Positions 16,770-24,100 of a stretch of DNA of 64,000 nucleotides are shown in pieces. A program made the translations under genes and the position numbers. The notes under the pieces are model-generated. The model saw only the letters and a program-made list of their open reading frames with translations, had not been told where the DNA came from and made no database searches. This stretch comes from Chromatiaceae bacterium. Lineage in GTDB: Bacteria > Pseudomonadota > Gammaproteobacteria > Chromatiales > Chromatiaceae. The stretch spans positions 806,001 through 870,000 of the forward strand of contig JADKCI010000002.1 in NCBI GenBank assembly GCA_016714645.1, written 5' to 3'. How positions within the stretch are numbered: the first letter of the stretch is position 1; each line of letters opens with the position of its first letter.

Positions 16770-17704
16770 GCAGAGTCGCGACCGTTGCCGGCTGGGGGAC
16801 GCCAGAAATCAAAAAAATTGAACCAATTGAAGGGCTCGGCGCGACAGTGTCGCTCCAGATTGGCGGCATAGGCGCAGACTGCCTGGCGGATGGCGGCATC
16901 CCGCTCCATGTACTCGACACCGGTGAAGTCAGCCAGGGGCTCGAAATAGATGGCGTAGCGATTGCCGCCCAGAAAAAGGCCCGTCATGAGGAGCACCGGA
17001 CGCTTGAGCATGGCCGCCAGACGCATGGGACCCACAGGAAACGGGGCAGTGTCACCGAGAAATTGCACCGACAGGGTGCGGTCCTCGTCCAGCGTACGAT
17101 CCCCCAACAGGCCCAGGACCATTCCCTCGTCCAGCCAAGCCCGCACCTTGAGCATAGCATCGAGTTGGCCAAGAGGGATGATGTCCTGCATGGCAACAGG
17201 GTTGATGGCGGCTAGGGCCGCATTGACCTTGCGGGCATTTTCTTCGTACATGACCATGGCCACCCGGAGACCGGGCCGTTGCCTGCCCATGGCGCGCACC
17301 ACCTCGAAGCTACCCATGTGGGCGCCGATGAGAAAGGCGCCTCGCCCGGCGGCCACTACCTCCTCGAATGCCGCATTGCCGTGCACCTGGATATCGAACA
17401 GATCGAAGCGGTCATTGAGCAGGTAAACACGGTCGTGGGTGCAGGAGGCGAAGCTGTGGAAATGCCTAAACAGGTCGGTCAGACGCGGGGCCCGTCCCAG
17501 CGCGCGCCTCAGATAGGCGCGGGAGGCCTGTCGGGCAGCCGACGCAAAGAGCAGGAAGTAGAGGCTGATGCCGCACAGCACGACGCGCGCCAGGCGGCGC
17601 CCCAGGCGTAGCGAGATCCAGGTCATCACACGCAGCATGGCCATGTTGCTGCGCTCTGGACGCCGCACCCATTCAGCCTGGGGGACGAGATCCGAAGTGT
17701 TCAC
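16766..17704 (-). CDS. LpxL/HtrB-type lysophospholipid acyltransferase
   Basis: Protein of about 312 aa of the LABLAT superfamily. After an N-terminal membrane segment (LCGISLYFLLFASA) comes GAHMGSFE, whose His and Glu (about residues 129 and 134) form the HX4E dyad; further family blocks are LLGDRTL and the C-terminal FNWFNFFDFW. LpxL enzymes acylate lipid A, but this shorter relative in a pigment operon probably transfers the polyene acyl group to a lipid anchor. Start: GTG at 17702-17704 overlaps the dehydratase stop (GTGA), the rule throughout this operon; an ATG at 17719 would add five residues. The PlsC-type enzyme at 5338 is a second acyltransferase in the locus, so at least two acyl transfers are expected. 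Confidence 0.78.
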   Translation of the reverse strand: MNTSDLVPQAEWVRRPERSNMAMLRVMTWISLRLGRRLARVVLCGISLYFLLFASAARQASRAYLRRALGRAPRLTDLFRHFHSFASCTHDRVYLLNDRFDLFDIQVHGNAAFEEVVAAGRGAFLIGAHMGSFEVVRAMGRQRPGLRVAMVMYEENARKVNAALAAINPVAMQDIIPLGQLDAMLKVRAWLDEGMVLGLLGDRTLDEDRTLSVQFLGDTAPFPVGPMRLAAMLKRPVLLMTGLFLGGNRYAIYFEPLADFTGVEYMERDAAIRQAVCAYAANLERHCRAEPFNWFNFFDFWRPPAGNGRDSA

Positions 17705-18027
17705 AGCGCGCCATCCCACGGAACCGTCGCTGCGTATGCAAAGATGCCGCTGGCCACCACCCGCTGGCCGGCCATGACCTCGAAGCAGAAAACGCTCGCT
17801 GCCGTCGCGCTATAGTTGAGGCGCAAGGCCTCCCCCGGCCTGACTGGGCTCGGAAACTTCGTCGACTTGATCTGACCGAGGGCGGGCCCCAGGCCCTGGC
17901 ATGCGGCCAGGGCCTGGAGTGCCTCGTCCAACAGTACCACGCCGGGCAGAATGGGCTGGCCCGGGAAATGACCGGCATAGGCCGGGTGATCGGCTGCGAC
18001 GGACAGGGGCAGACTCAGGGCCGTCAT
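17701..18027 (-). CDS. apeI: Hot-dog 3-hydroxyacyl-ACP dehydratase (ApeI-like)
   Basis: Short protein of 108 aa with the FabZ-type signature HFPGQPILPGVVLLDEAL (about residues 20-37), which carries the catalytic His of the hot-dog fold. ApeI-type subunits pair with ApeP to form the dehydratase of aryl-polyene synthesis, and the ApeP-like partner is at 9778. It overlaps the ligase upstream and the LpxL-type gene downstream by four bases each. The length is much shorter than housekeeping FabZ (about 150 aa), consistent with ApeI. Confidence 0.8.
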   Translation of the reverse strand: MTALSLPLSVAADHPAYAGHFPGQPILPGVVLLDEALQALAACQGLGPALGQIKSTKFPSPVRPGEALRLNYSATAASVFCFEVMAGQRVVASGIFAYAATVPWDGAL

Positions 18028-19388
18028 GCCCGGAAGCCAGTGGCCGTTGGTGATCGCAGGCGCGCGAGCAGCGCCTGGGTGGCATGGTCGAGCAGCTTCC
18101 CAGTGGCATTGCGCGGCAGGGTATCGACGAACAAAAGCGGTCGGGGCAGAAAGACGGGATCGATGCGTTCGCGCAGAGCCTGCATGAGGGTGGTAGACGT
18201 CAACTCGGGCGCCACCACTAGGGCGATGAGGCGGCGGACGCCTCCCTCGGCGTCATCGTCGTCTTCAGACGGCAGGAGAAAGACGCCGTCCCGTACGCCC
18301 GGGATGGTGCTGAGCTGGTAATTTAGATATCCGAGAGAGGTCCGTTTACCGGCGATGTTGACGAGATCGGCATGGCGGCCGTGGAGCAGGAAACGGGTCG
18401 GGCCCGCGTCCACCAGATCAATGACGTCGCTCAATGGTGTCGGTACCTCGATGTGGCCGCCCTCTGCCCAAATCGCCTCCCCCTCGCTACGCAGGTGGAC
18501 ATCCGAGAAGGTCTGCCAAACGGGGCCAGACGTGGTACGTCGGGAGGCAATCTGGCCGGTCTCGGTGCAACCGTAAATTTCGAACAAGGGGGCACCGAAG
18601 CGGGATTCTGCCTCGACGGCCAGGTCTTGCGACAGGGGTGCGGTGGCGGATAGCAACAGGTCTATGGTCGGCAGGGCGGGCTGCTCCGCCAGCAGAGTTC
18701 GCAGGTGGTAGGGCGTGGTAACCAACACGCGCGGCCGGGGTAATGCTTCTAGTGCCGCGCAGATATCGGCCGTATAGAAGGGGCGAGTGGCATGCAGGGC
18801 CCCACCACTCTGCAAGGGCATCAGCACGGTTGATTCCAGGCCATACATATGCTGGGCTGGCACGGTCCCCAGGATGGCGTGGTCCCGGGTGACACCCAAC
18901 CGATCCGCCTCCGCCCGCACATTGCGCACCAGTTTACCCCAGTGTTTGACATGGGGCTCTGGTACGCCGGTGGAACCGGAGGTAAATACCTGGGCGATGA
19001 CCTGCTCGCAATCGATGTCGGGAATAACCGTGTCAACCGCGGGCGCTGGCGCCCGATTGGGATAGTGGAAGACGGGCAGCTCAATGCCACCGACATCCTG
19101 GTCAGCGATACAAAAGACATCGGGGGCGATGCGCCCCATCTGCCGAACCATTTCCAGGGTGTAAGTAGAAGGCAAGAGGCTGACCCGGCCGCTGACGATG
19201 CAGGCCGCTAGGGCAACGGAAAAATGGTAGTGATCACCACATAGGTTAAGGACATGGCGTCCCGGGAGCAACAAACCAGTGATCTGATCAACCTCGCTCA
19301 GAAACCGTCGAGCGCTGATCGGGAACTTGTTATACCAAGCCACCACGGCGTCGGGGTGGTGATGGGCAATCAACGGTAGTGTTGACAT
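18024..19388 (-). CDS. apeH: AMP-dependent aryl-ACP ligase (ApeH-like)
   Basis: Protein of 454 aa in the ANL superfamily: phosphate loop FTSGSTGVP, adenine-site YGCTETGQI, a HGRHADLVNIAGKR hinge, and a terminal ATGK with the conserved Lys. It should adenylate a hydroxybenzoate and load it onto the ACP as starter. The substrate could come from the XanB2-like chorismatase of the opposite operon. ATG 19388 is chosen; an in-frame TTG at 19400 exists but lies closer to the upstream stop (19408). The C-terminal domain is short, as in ApeH. It overlaps the ApeI-like gene by four bases. Confidence 0.82.
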   Translation of the reverse strand: MSTLPLIAHHHPDAVVAWYNKFPISARRFLSEVDQITGLLLPGRHVLNLCGDHYHFSVALAACIVSGRVSLLPSTYTLEMVRQMGRIAPDVFCIADQDVGGIELPVFHYPNRAPAPAVDTVIPDIDCEQVIAQVFTSGSTGVPEPHVKHWGKLVRNVRAEADRLGVTRDHAILGTVPAQHMYGLESTVLMPLQSGGALHATRPFYTADICAALEALPRPRVLVTTPYHLRTLLAEQPALPTIDLLLSATAPLSQDLAVEAESRFGAPLFEIYGCTETGQIASRRTTSGPVWQTFSDVHLRSEGEAIWAEGGHIEVPTPLSDVIDLVDAGPTRFLLHGRHADLVNIAGKRTSLGYLNYQLSTIPGVRDGVFLLPSEDDDDAEGGVRRLIALVVAPELTSTTLMQALRERIDPVFLPRPLLFVDTLPRNATGKLLDHATQALLARLRSPTATGFRA

Positions 19389-19407
19389 GGTCAGGCGCAA
19401 TGTCGCC

Positions 19408-20085
19408 CTAGGGGTTAGAAAAGGCGGCGCTACGGTCTACCTTCTGAGTGTCTCGGAAGGCGAGGATGCTAGCCATGATGCCGGAATGCTTCAGATGGGG
19501 CAGTCTGCGCAGTCTTACCCAGTATTCGGCGGCAAATATGAAGAGAATCATTGGAGTTGTCATAAAATTAGCAAAAGCCGACCATATATCGAGACTGCTA
19601 AAAAGGAACAGGACCGAGGAAATCAGGCTGATGACTAGGAAGTAAATTGTCCACATCATGGTTACTTGGCGCGTGTAGCGAATTACTTCAGGCTCCAGAG
19701 CGCCACGGACCACCAGGGCGAAACGGGTGCATAAAGGTTGTCGCCTGGGTGCCAGCGTGAGGCCAAACAAAAGGGCTAGGCTGACATGGATGCCGACATG
19801 CTGCATGAAATAGACCCATTCGAAATGACGCTCCAGGTCATCCCAAAACCACCCCAGGATGAAACACACCACTAAGCATGGTATCAGCGTGGCCAGCCGT
19901 CGGGATGAGCGCCAAGCCAGTCCGAGCAATATGGCCAGGGGAGGCGTCAGGGAAACGACTAACCCCAGCGATGGGAAGGTGGTAGCCGCAGACGTGGCGG
20001 CACTGTAATACGCCAGCAAGGGGTAGAAGATGACTCCGGCGGCGATGAACCCCAAGCGGACCACGCGCGCGCGCGGCAGGATCAT
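19408..20085 (-). CDS. Polytopic membrane protein of aryl-polyene loci (COG4648-like)
   Basis: Protein of 225 aa with about six hydrophobic segments and the conserved central stretch WVYFMQHVGIHVSLALLFG, plus YTRQVTMMWTIYF and IFAAEYWVRLRRLP. A membrane protein of this type regularly sits between the ACP and ligase genes in aryl-polyene and related pigment loci. Its biochemical function is unknown. It overlaps the ACP stop by four bases (ATGA at 20082-20085) and ends 19 bases before the ligase ATG, the largest gap in the operon. It might dock the soluble synthase at the membrane, but that is inference. Confidence 0.72.
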   Translation of the reverse strand: MILPRARVVRLGFIAAGVIFYPLLAYYSAATSAATTFPSLGLVVSLTPPLAILLGLAWRSSRRLATLIPCLVVCFILGWFWDDLERHFEWVYFMQHVGIHVSLALLFGLTLAPRRQPLCTRFALVVRGALEPEVIRYTRQVTMMWTIYFLVISLISSVLFLFSSLDIWSAFANFMTTPMILFIFAAEYWVRLRRLPHLKHSGIMASILAFRDTQKVDRSAAFSNP

Positions 20086-20351
20086 AGTGTCCTGGCCGCC
20101 GCAATATGTTCGGTCAGGCTGGCGAGCGAACTGAATATCCTAACATTGTCGCCATTATCCGCGCGCAACTGGAAACCATAGCGTTTTGAAATGACCAGCG
20201 CTATCTCCAGAATATCAATGGAATCGAGACCCAAACCCTCGCCATAAAGGCTGGCTTCGGGTTGGATATCCTCCGAGTCGATGTCGAGATGGAGGGCGGC
20301 GACGATGATCCGTGCGACCTCGTGTTGCAGGGCATGATTGGCTTCAGGCAT
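20082..20351 (-). CDS. Acyl carrier protein of the aryl-polyene synthase
   Basis: Protein of 89 aa, first gene of the 14-gene minus-strand operon. The 4'-phosphopantetheine site is Ser44 in GLDSIDILE. ATG 20351 is preferred because MPEANHALQHEVARIIV begins a normal ACP helix I. A frame open to a GTG at 20507 would add 52 basic residues unlike any ACP and lies in the leader. The characterised E. coli system has two ACPs, and only this one is visible here. A holo-ACP synthase is also absent from the locus, so a general phosphopantetheinyl transferase must serve it. Confidence 0.88.
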   Translation of the reverse strand: MPEANHALQHEVARIIVAALHLDIDSEDIQPEASLYGEGLGLDSIDILEIALVISKRYGFQLRADNGDNVRIFSSLASLTEHIAAARTL

Positions 20352-20555
20352 GGTAAATCCGCCATTATTCGGTCTTTGGCCATCACTATACCGGGCTGGA
20401 CCCCAGCGCCTGGGCCTGCGCTTGGCGACGGTTAAGCGGTAACCAGATTCGTTGGAATGAGGGGCGATCAGATAAATTTTGCGGAAACGAAACCGCCGAT
20501 AAACCACTTGGACAGCCGAGAATTTCCCGGCCTTTCAAATCAGTTTGTGCAGACG

Positions 20556-20583
20556 ATTATAGCCAAAAATCTATTTTAATCAA
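20556..20583 (-). promoter_or_regulatory. Sigma-70-type promoter of the APE operon
   Basis: Read on the minus strand: TTGATT (20583-20578), 16-base spacer, then a perfect TATAAT (20561-20556). It lies about 205 bases before the ACP start codon, leaving a long leader. No other -10/-35 pair of this quality was seen upstream of the 14 coupled genes. Confidence 0.6.
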
Positions 20584-20610
20584 TATTTTCATTGTCATGT
20601 AGTAGTTGAG

Positions 20611-20628
20611 GACACCGGGAACGGTGTC
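20611..20628. repeat. Perfect 7-bp inverted repeat with GGAA loop
   Basis: GACACCG and CGGTGTC separated by GGAA, some 28 bases upstream of the APE promoter -35 box and 115 bases before the PLA2-like gene. It could be a protein-binding palindrome or a leader hairpin. There is no T tract, so it is not a standard terminator. Confidence 0.4.
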
Positions 20629-20742
20629 GGCGTGGGCGCCGATCTCAATCCATAGTCGGTTGGCGCCCTGGTTTACTGGATAGTTTACACGGCATAAACT
20701 CGGTTCACCTTGAACTCAGGAATCAGACACAGGTGTAATCCG

Positions 20743-21144
20743 ATGAAGTCATCAGTCCCCGGGGTGGCCTTGATCCCCGTCATCTTCGCCCTGCTCTTGC
20801 CCGCCACCGAGGCCCAGGCCTTCAAGTGCGTGCCCCTCTATGGCAACTGGTGCGGTCCTGGCCACCCCTCGGGCCCGGCCCTGCCACCGGTGGATGGATT
20901 CGATGCCGCCTGCATGCGCCACGACTACTGCATGGCCGGCCCGGGACCCGATACCCTGTGTGACCGGGCCCTGGTCAATGAACTCAATCTGCTCGCCGCC
21001 CAGTTCGGTTACCTGCCGCGGCCGCTGCAATGGGTCGAGTATGTCATTCGGGTCAAGGCCGGCGGCGGCTGGGGGGGTATGCCCATGCCCACGCCCTGGG
21101 ATGCCAGCGGCCTCATGTCGAGCCTCATGGCCTCCTGTTGGTGA
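20743..21144 (+). CDS. Secreted phospholipase A2-like protein
   Basis: Protein of 133 aa with a signal peptide (hydrophobic core about residues 7-20, cleavage after AQA-26). The mature part has the two signatures of the PLA2 fold: a calcium-loop-like YGNWCGPG (33-40) and the active-site helix DAACMRHDYC (54-63) with His60-Asp61 flanked by Cys57 and Cys63. Further Cys residues (29, 37, 73 or so, and near the C-terminus) could form disulfides in the periplasm or outside. Secreted PLA2 enzymes cleave the sn-2 ester of phospholipids. ATG 20743 is preferred over TTG 20710 because only it gives a compact signal peptide. It diverges from the APE operon. Enzymatic activity is not certain: the family also includes non-enzymatic members. 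Confidence 0.7.
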   Translation: MKSSVPGVALIPVIFALLLPATEAQAFKCVPLYGNWCGPGHPSGPALPPVDGFDAACMRHDYCMAGPGPDTLCDRALVNELNLLAAQFGYLPRPLQWVEYVIRVKAGGGWGGMPMPTPWDASGLMSSLMASCW

Positions 21145-21340
21145 CCCCTCCTGGTTTGTTAGACGAGGCTTTTCCGGGGGCCTGACGGCATCTTGGCTGC
21201 CGGTGATGAAACAGCCTGCACCAGGAGTGCCGGAGAAGCAGCGGGACCCGATGGAAATCGGGGGGCTAAAAAATCTGGCATGGCCGCCGCACTTGGGCTA
21301 TGTTCGATTTTCCATTCAAACGAGAGATGAGGATGACTAG

Positions 21341-21790
21341 ATGAAAAAATCCCTGATTGCCCTGGCGACCGCCGCTCTCTTCACGGGTTCGGCCCTGGCC
21401 GCCGACCTCGCGACCCCGGACGAGGCCAAGGCCATGTCCCAAAAGGCCCAGGCCGCCGTTAACCAGATGGGCAAGGACAAGGCCTTCGCCGCCTTCTCCG
21501 CCGCCGATGGTGGTTTCAAGGTCAAGGATCTGTACGTCTTCTGCATGGACATGGATGGCGTCATGCTCTCCCATGCCGTCAAGCCGGAGTTGGTGGGCAA
21601 GAATCTGCTCACCTTCAATAAGTATGGCGACGAACTCTTCAAGAACATGATTGCTACCGCCAAGGCCTCTGGCGAAGGTTGGGTGGACTACAAGTGGCCC
21701 TATCCAGGTACCGAGGAAATCAAGGCCAAGACGAGCTACGTCATGACCAATAAGGATGGCTTCTTCTGCGCAGTGGGGGCCTACAACTAG
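21341..21790 (+). CDS. Periplasmic single-Cache domain protein
   Basis: Protein of 149 aa with a clear signal peptide (MKKSLIALATAALFTGSALA). The remaining 129 residues match a small single Cache (sCache_2) sensor fold: AVNQMGKDKAFAAFSA, DLYVFCMDMDGVMLSHA, LVGKNLLTF, GWVDYKWPYPGT and SYVMTNKDGFFCAVG. There is no TM helix or output domain, so it is a free periplasmic ligand-binding protein. Stand-alone Cache proteins of this type are common in Proteobacteria, and their ligands are mostly unknown. It is a monocistronic gene, separated by 196 bases from the PLA2-like gene and followed by a GC-rich hairpin. Confidence 0.78.
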   Translation: MKKSLIALATAALFTGSALAADLATPDEAKAMSQKAQAAVNQMGKDKAFAAFSAADGGFKVKDLYVFCMDMDGVMLSHAVKPELVGKNLLTFNKYGDELFKNMIATAKASGEGWVDYKWPYPGTEEIKAKTSYVMTNKDGFFCAVGAYN

Positions 21791-21810
21791 CCAGGCCCGC
21801 CTTGGCGTCA

Positions 21811-21833
21811 CGCCCGGGGGCTTGCCCCGGGCG
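21811..21833 (+). terminator. GC-rich hairpin after the Cache gene
   Basis: CGCCCGGGG and CCCCGGGCG form a perfect 9-bp stem around GCTTG, 20 bases after the Cache stop. No T tract follows, so it would be a weak or Rho-assisted terminator, or protect the mRNA 3' end. Confidence 0.4.
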
Positions 21834-22019
21834 CGATGGAGATAGTTTCAAGCTGGCTGGAACCGGCTTGGGCGAGTAGCTATACTATTGGGCTTCGCGG
21901 CGTTTCCCTGGGGACACGCCGCGCCCAACACCGCGACGAACAGCTTACCGAATCGCCGAACCCGACCGCTGCTCCGAGGTTCCCGCCCGGAGAGCGTCAC
22001 CTTGAGAGACCAGACGAAG

Positions 22020-23321
22020 ATGCAAGTATCAGTGGAGATTGGAGCCGGACTCGAACGGCGCATAACGGTCGCCTTGGAGGCCGAGCAGGTCGAGGCCGAG
22101 GTGGAAAAGCGTTTGCGCGAATTCGCGCGCTCGGCGCGGATGCCTGGGTTCCGGCCGGGTAAGATTCCGGTCAAGACCTTGCGTCAACGGTATGGCGTCC
22201 AGATTCAGGGTGAGGTTTTCTCCGAGTTGATGCAGTCCACCTTTGGGCAGGCCCTCGTTCAGGAGCAGCTCAATCCCGTAGCCCAGCCGGCCTTCGCCGT
22301 GGACATGGACCCGGCGGCGCGGCGATACGCCTATACCGCCACCTTCGATATTCTGCCGGAATTCGAATTGAGCCCCCTGGCCGGCAAAACCCTCAAGCGC
22401 CCCGTGGCGGCCGTGGCCGATGCCGATCTGGAGGCCCTGGTCGAACGGCTGCGTGACCAACGCAAAACCTTCAATGAGGTGGAGCGTCCCGCCCAGGATG
22501 GCGATCGGGTCACCATCAGCTTCGTTGCCACCCTGGCCGGGGAGTCCGAGCCCTTCCCGGGTGGTTCTGGCAAGGATTTCCAACTCATGCTGGGTAGTGA
22601 CCAGATGATCCCCGGCTTCGAGGCCGGTCTGGTGGGTGCCTCCGCGGGCGAGGAGCGGGTGCTCGAGTTGAGCTTCCCCGCCACCTATCACGCCGAGCAT
22701 CTCAAGGGTAAGGCGGCCTCCTTCGTGGTCACGATAAAGACCGTGGCCGAGCCCCAACTGCCCGAGGTGGATGCGGAATTTGCCAAGGCTTTTGGCGTTG
22801 ATGATGGGGATATCGAGCATTTTCGCCAGGATGTGCGCGCCAACATGACGCGCGAACTCAAACAGCGCGTCGAGGCCAAGATCAAATCCCAGGCCCTGGA
22901 TCTCTTGTTAGAGACCAACCCCATCGAGATCCCGCCGTCCCTGGTCGCCCAAGAGGTCCAGGTTCTCAAGGAGCAGATGCGCCAGAATCTCCGTGGCAAC
23001 ACCAAGATCGAGTTGCCCGATAACCTCTTTGAAGAGAGTGCCCAACGGCGCGTCCGGTTAGGTCTGGTGCTGGCCAAGGTAGTGAAGGCCAACGTAATCA
23101 AGGCGGACCCCGAGCGGGTGCGCGAGGCGGTCGAGGATCTGGCCTCCACCTACGAGAACCCCAAGGAGGTGGTGGACTTTTACTATGGCAGTAAGGAGCA
23201 TCTGGCCTCGGTCGAGGCCCTGGCCCTGGAGGGTCAGGTGGTGGACTGGGTGCTGACCCAGGTCCAGGTCGAGGATGAGCCCCAGGGCTTCCAGGAACTC
23301 ATGAATCCGGCCACCTCTTGA
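22020..23321 (+). CDS. tig: Trigger factor, ribosome-associated chaperone and PPIase
   Basis: Protein of 433 aa, standard length. The N-terminal ribosome-binding domain contains the signature GFRPGKIP (residues of about 43-50). The FKBP-type PPIase domain follows (DGDRVTISFVATLAG, then FPGGSGKDFQLMLGSDQMIPGFEAGL), and then the helical chaperone arms. ATG 22020 is chosen because MQVSVEIGAGLERRI is the conserved start; the frame extending to 21888 is upstream sequence with an unrelated composition. It is followed by clpP, clpX and lon, the usual gammaproteobacterial order. A TATACT at 21881 could be a -10 element, but no good -35 was found. Confidence 0.95.
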   Translation: MQVSVEIGAGLERRITVALEAEQVEAEVEKRLREFARSARMPGFRPGKIPVKTLRQRYGVQIQGEVFSELMQSTFGQALVQEQLNPVAQPAFAVDMDPAARRYAYTATFDILPEFELSPLAGKTLKRPVAAVADADLEALVERLRDQRKTFNEVERPAQDGDRVTISFVATLAGESEPFPGGSGKDFQLMLGSDQMIPGFEAGLVGASAGEERVLELSFPATYHAEHLKGKAASFVVTIKTVAEPQLPEVDAEFAKAFGVDDGDIEHFRQDVRANMTRELKQRVEAKIKSQALDLLLETNPIEIPPSLVAQEVQVLKEQMRQNLRGNTKIELPDNLFEESAQRRVRLGLVLAKVVKANVIKADPERVREAVEDLASTYENPKEVVDFYYGSKEHLASVEALALEGQVVDWVLTQVQVEDEPQGFQELMNPATS

Positions 23322-23349
23322 TCCGGGCAGTAGGGGAGAATCGACCTTG

Positions 23350-24006
23350 ATGACGCCAAATCAGATCATTACCGCGAATACCGACTGGAATCCCCAGGGA
23401 CTTGGGCTCGTTCCTATGGTCGTCGAACAGACCGCCCGGGGCGAAAGGGCCTATGACATTTACTCGCGCCTGCTCAAGGAGCGTGTCATCTTCCTGGTCG
23501 GGCCGGTGGAGGATCATATGGCTAACCTGGTGGTGGCCCAGCTCCTGTTCCTGGAATCCGAGAATCCGGACAAGGATATCCACCTCTATATCAATTCTCC
23601 CGGCGGTGCCGTCACCGCGGGTCTGGCCATCTACGACACCATGCGCTTCATCCGCCCGGATGTGAGCACCATGTGCATCGGCCAGGCCGCCAGCATGGGC
23701 GCACTGCTATTGGCGGGCGGGGCAGCGGGCAAGCGTTATTGCCTGCCCCACTCGCGCATGATGATCCATCAGCCCCTGGGCGGTTTTCAGGGTCAGGCGA
23801 CGGACATCGATATCCATGCCCGCGAGATCCTTTACATTCGCGATCAGCTCAATCAGATTTTGGCCCATCACACGGGTCAGCCCGTGGAAAAGGTGGCGGA
23901 TGACACGGAGCGTGACCGCTTCCTGGGCCCCGAGGATTCCGTGGCCTATGGCCTTATCGACAAGGTGCTTGAGCAGCGCGTGGCGGCCAAGGCGGCCAAG
24001 TCCTGA
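23350..24006 (+). CDS. clpP: ATP-dependent Clp protease proteolytic subunit
   Basis: Protein of 218 aa. The catalytic Ser115 is in GQAASMG and His140 in MMIHQPLGG, with the Asp of the triad in the C-terminal third. ClpP forms a 14-mer barrel that degrades substrates unfolded by ClpX, encoded 94 bases downstream. ATG 23350 directly follows a TTG at 23347 and is preferred. It lies 28 bases after tig, so a tig-clpPX transcript is likely. Confidence 0.96.
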   Translation: MTPNQIITANTDWNPQGLGLVPMVVEQTARGERAYDIYSRLLKERVIFLVGPVEDHMANLVVAQLLFLESENPDKDIHLYINSPGGAVTAGLAIYDTMRFIRPDVSTMCIGQAASMGALLLAGGAAGKRYCLPHSRMMIHQPLGGFQGQATDIDIHAREILYIRDQLNQILAHHTGQPVEKVADDTERDRFLGPEDSVAYGLIDKVLEQRVAAKAAKS

Positions 24007-24100
24007 GGCACTGTTTCTTGCCCCCGGCCCCGCGTCTTCCCCTCGCTCGGGACGGCGATGAGCGCGGCCCCACCATCGAATTGGCGGAGATCGACCCCCG

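Larger units (their letters stand above)
20352..20742. other. Divergent regulatory region between the APE operon and the PLA2-like gene
   Basis: A 391-base stretch without a convincing gene. It holds an AT-rich core (about 20560-20600) with a strong sigma-70-like promoter facing the APE operon, roughly 195 bases of untranslated leader before the ACP, a perfect hairpin at 20611-20628, a second pair of GGCGCC blocks (about 20635 and 20662), two GTTTAC direct repeats at 20671 and 20683, and an AGTTTA/TAAACT inverted repeat at 20682-20700. The density of repeats suggests regulator sites for one or both genes. Confidence 0.55.

Noticed and set aside
20352..20507. 52-residue N-terminal extension of the ACP from GTG 20507
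   Set aside because: Very basic composition unlike any ACP; ATG 20351 gives the conserved N-terminus.
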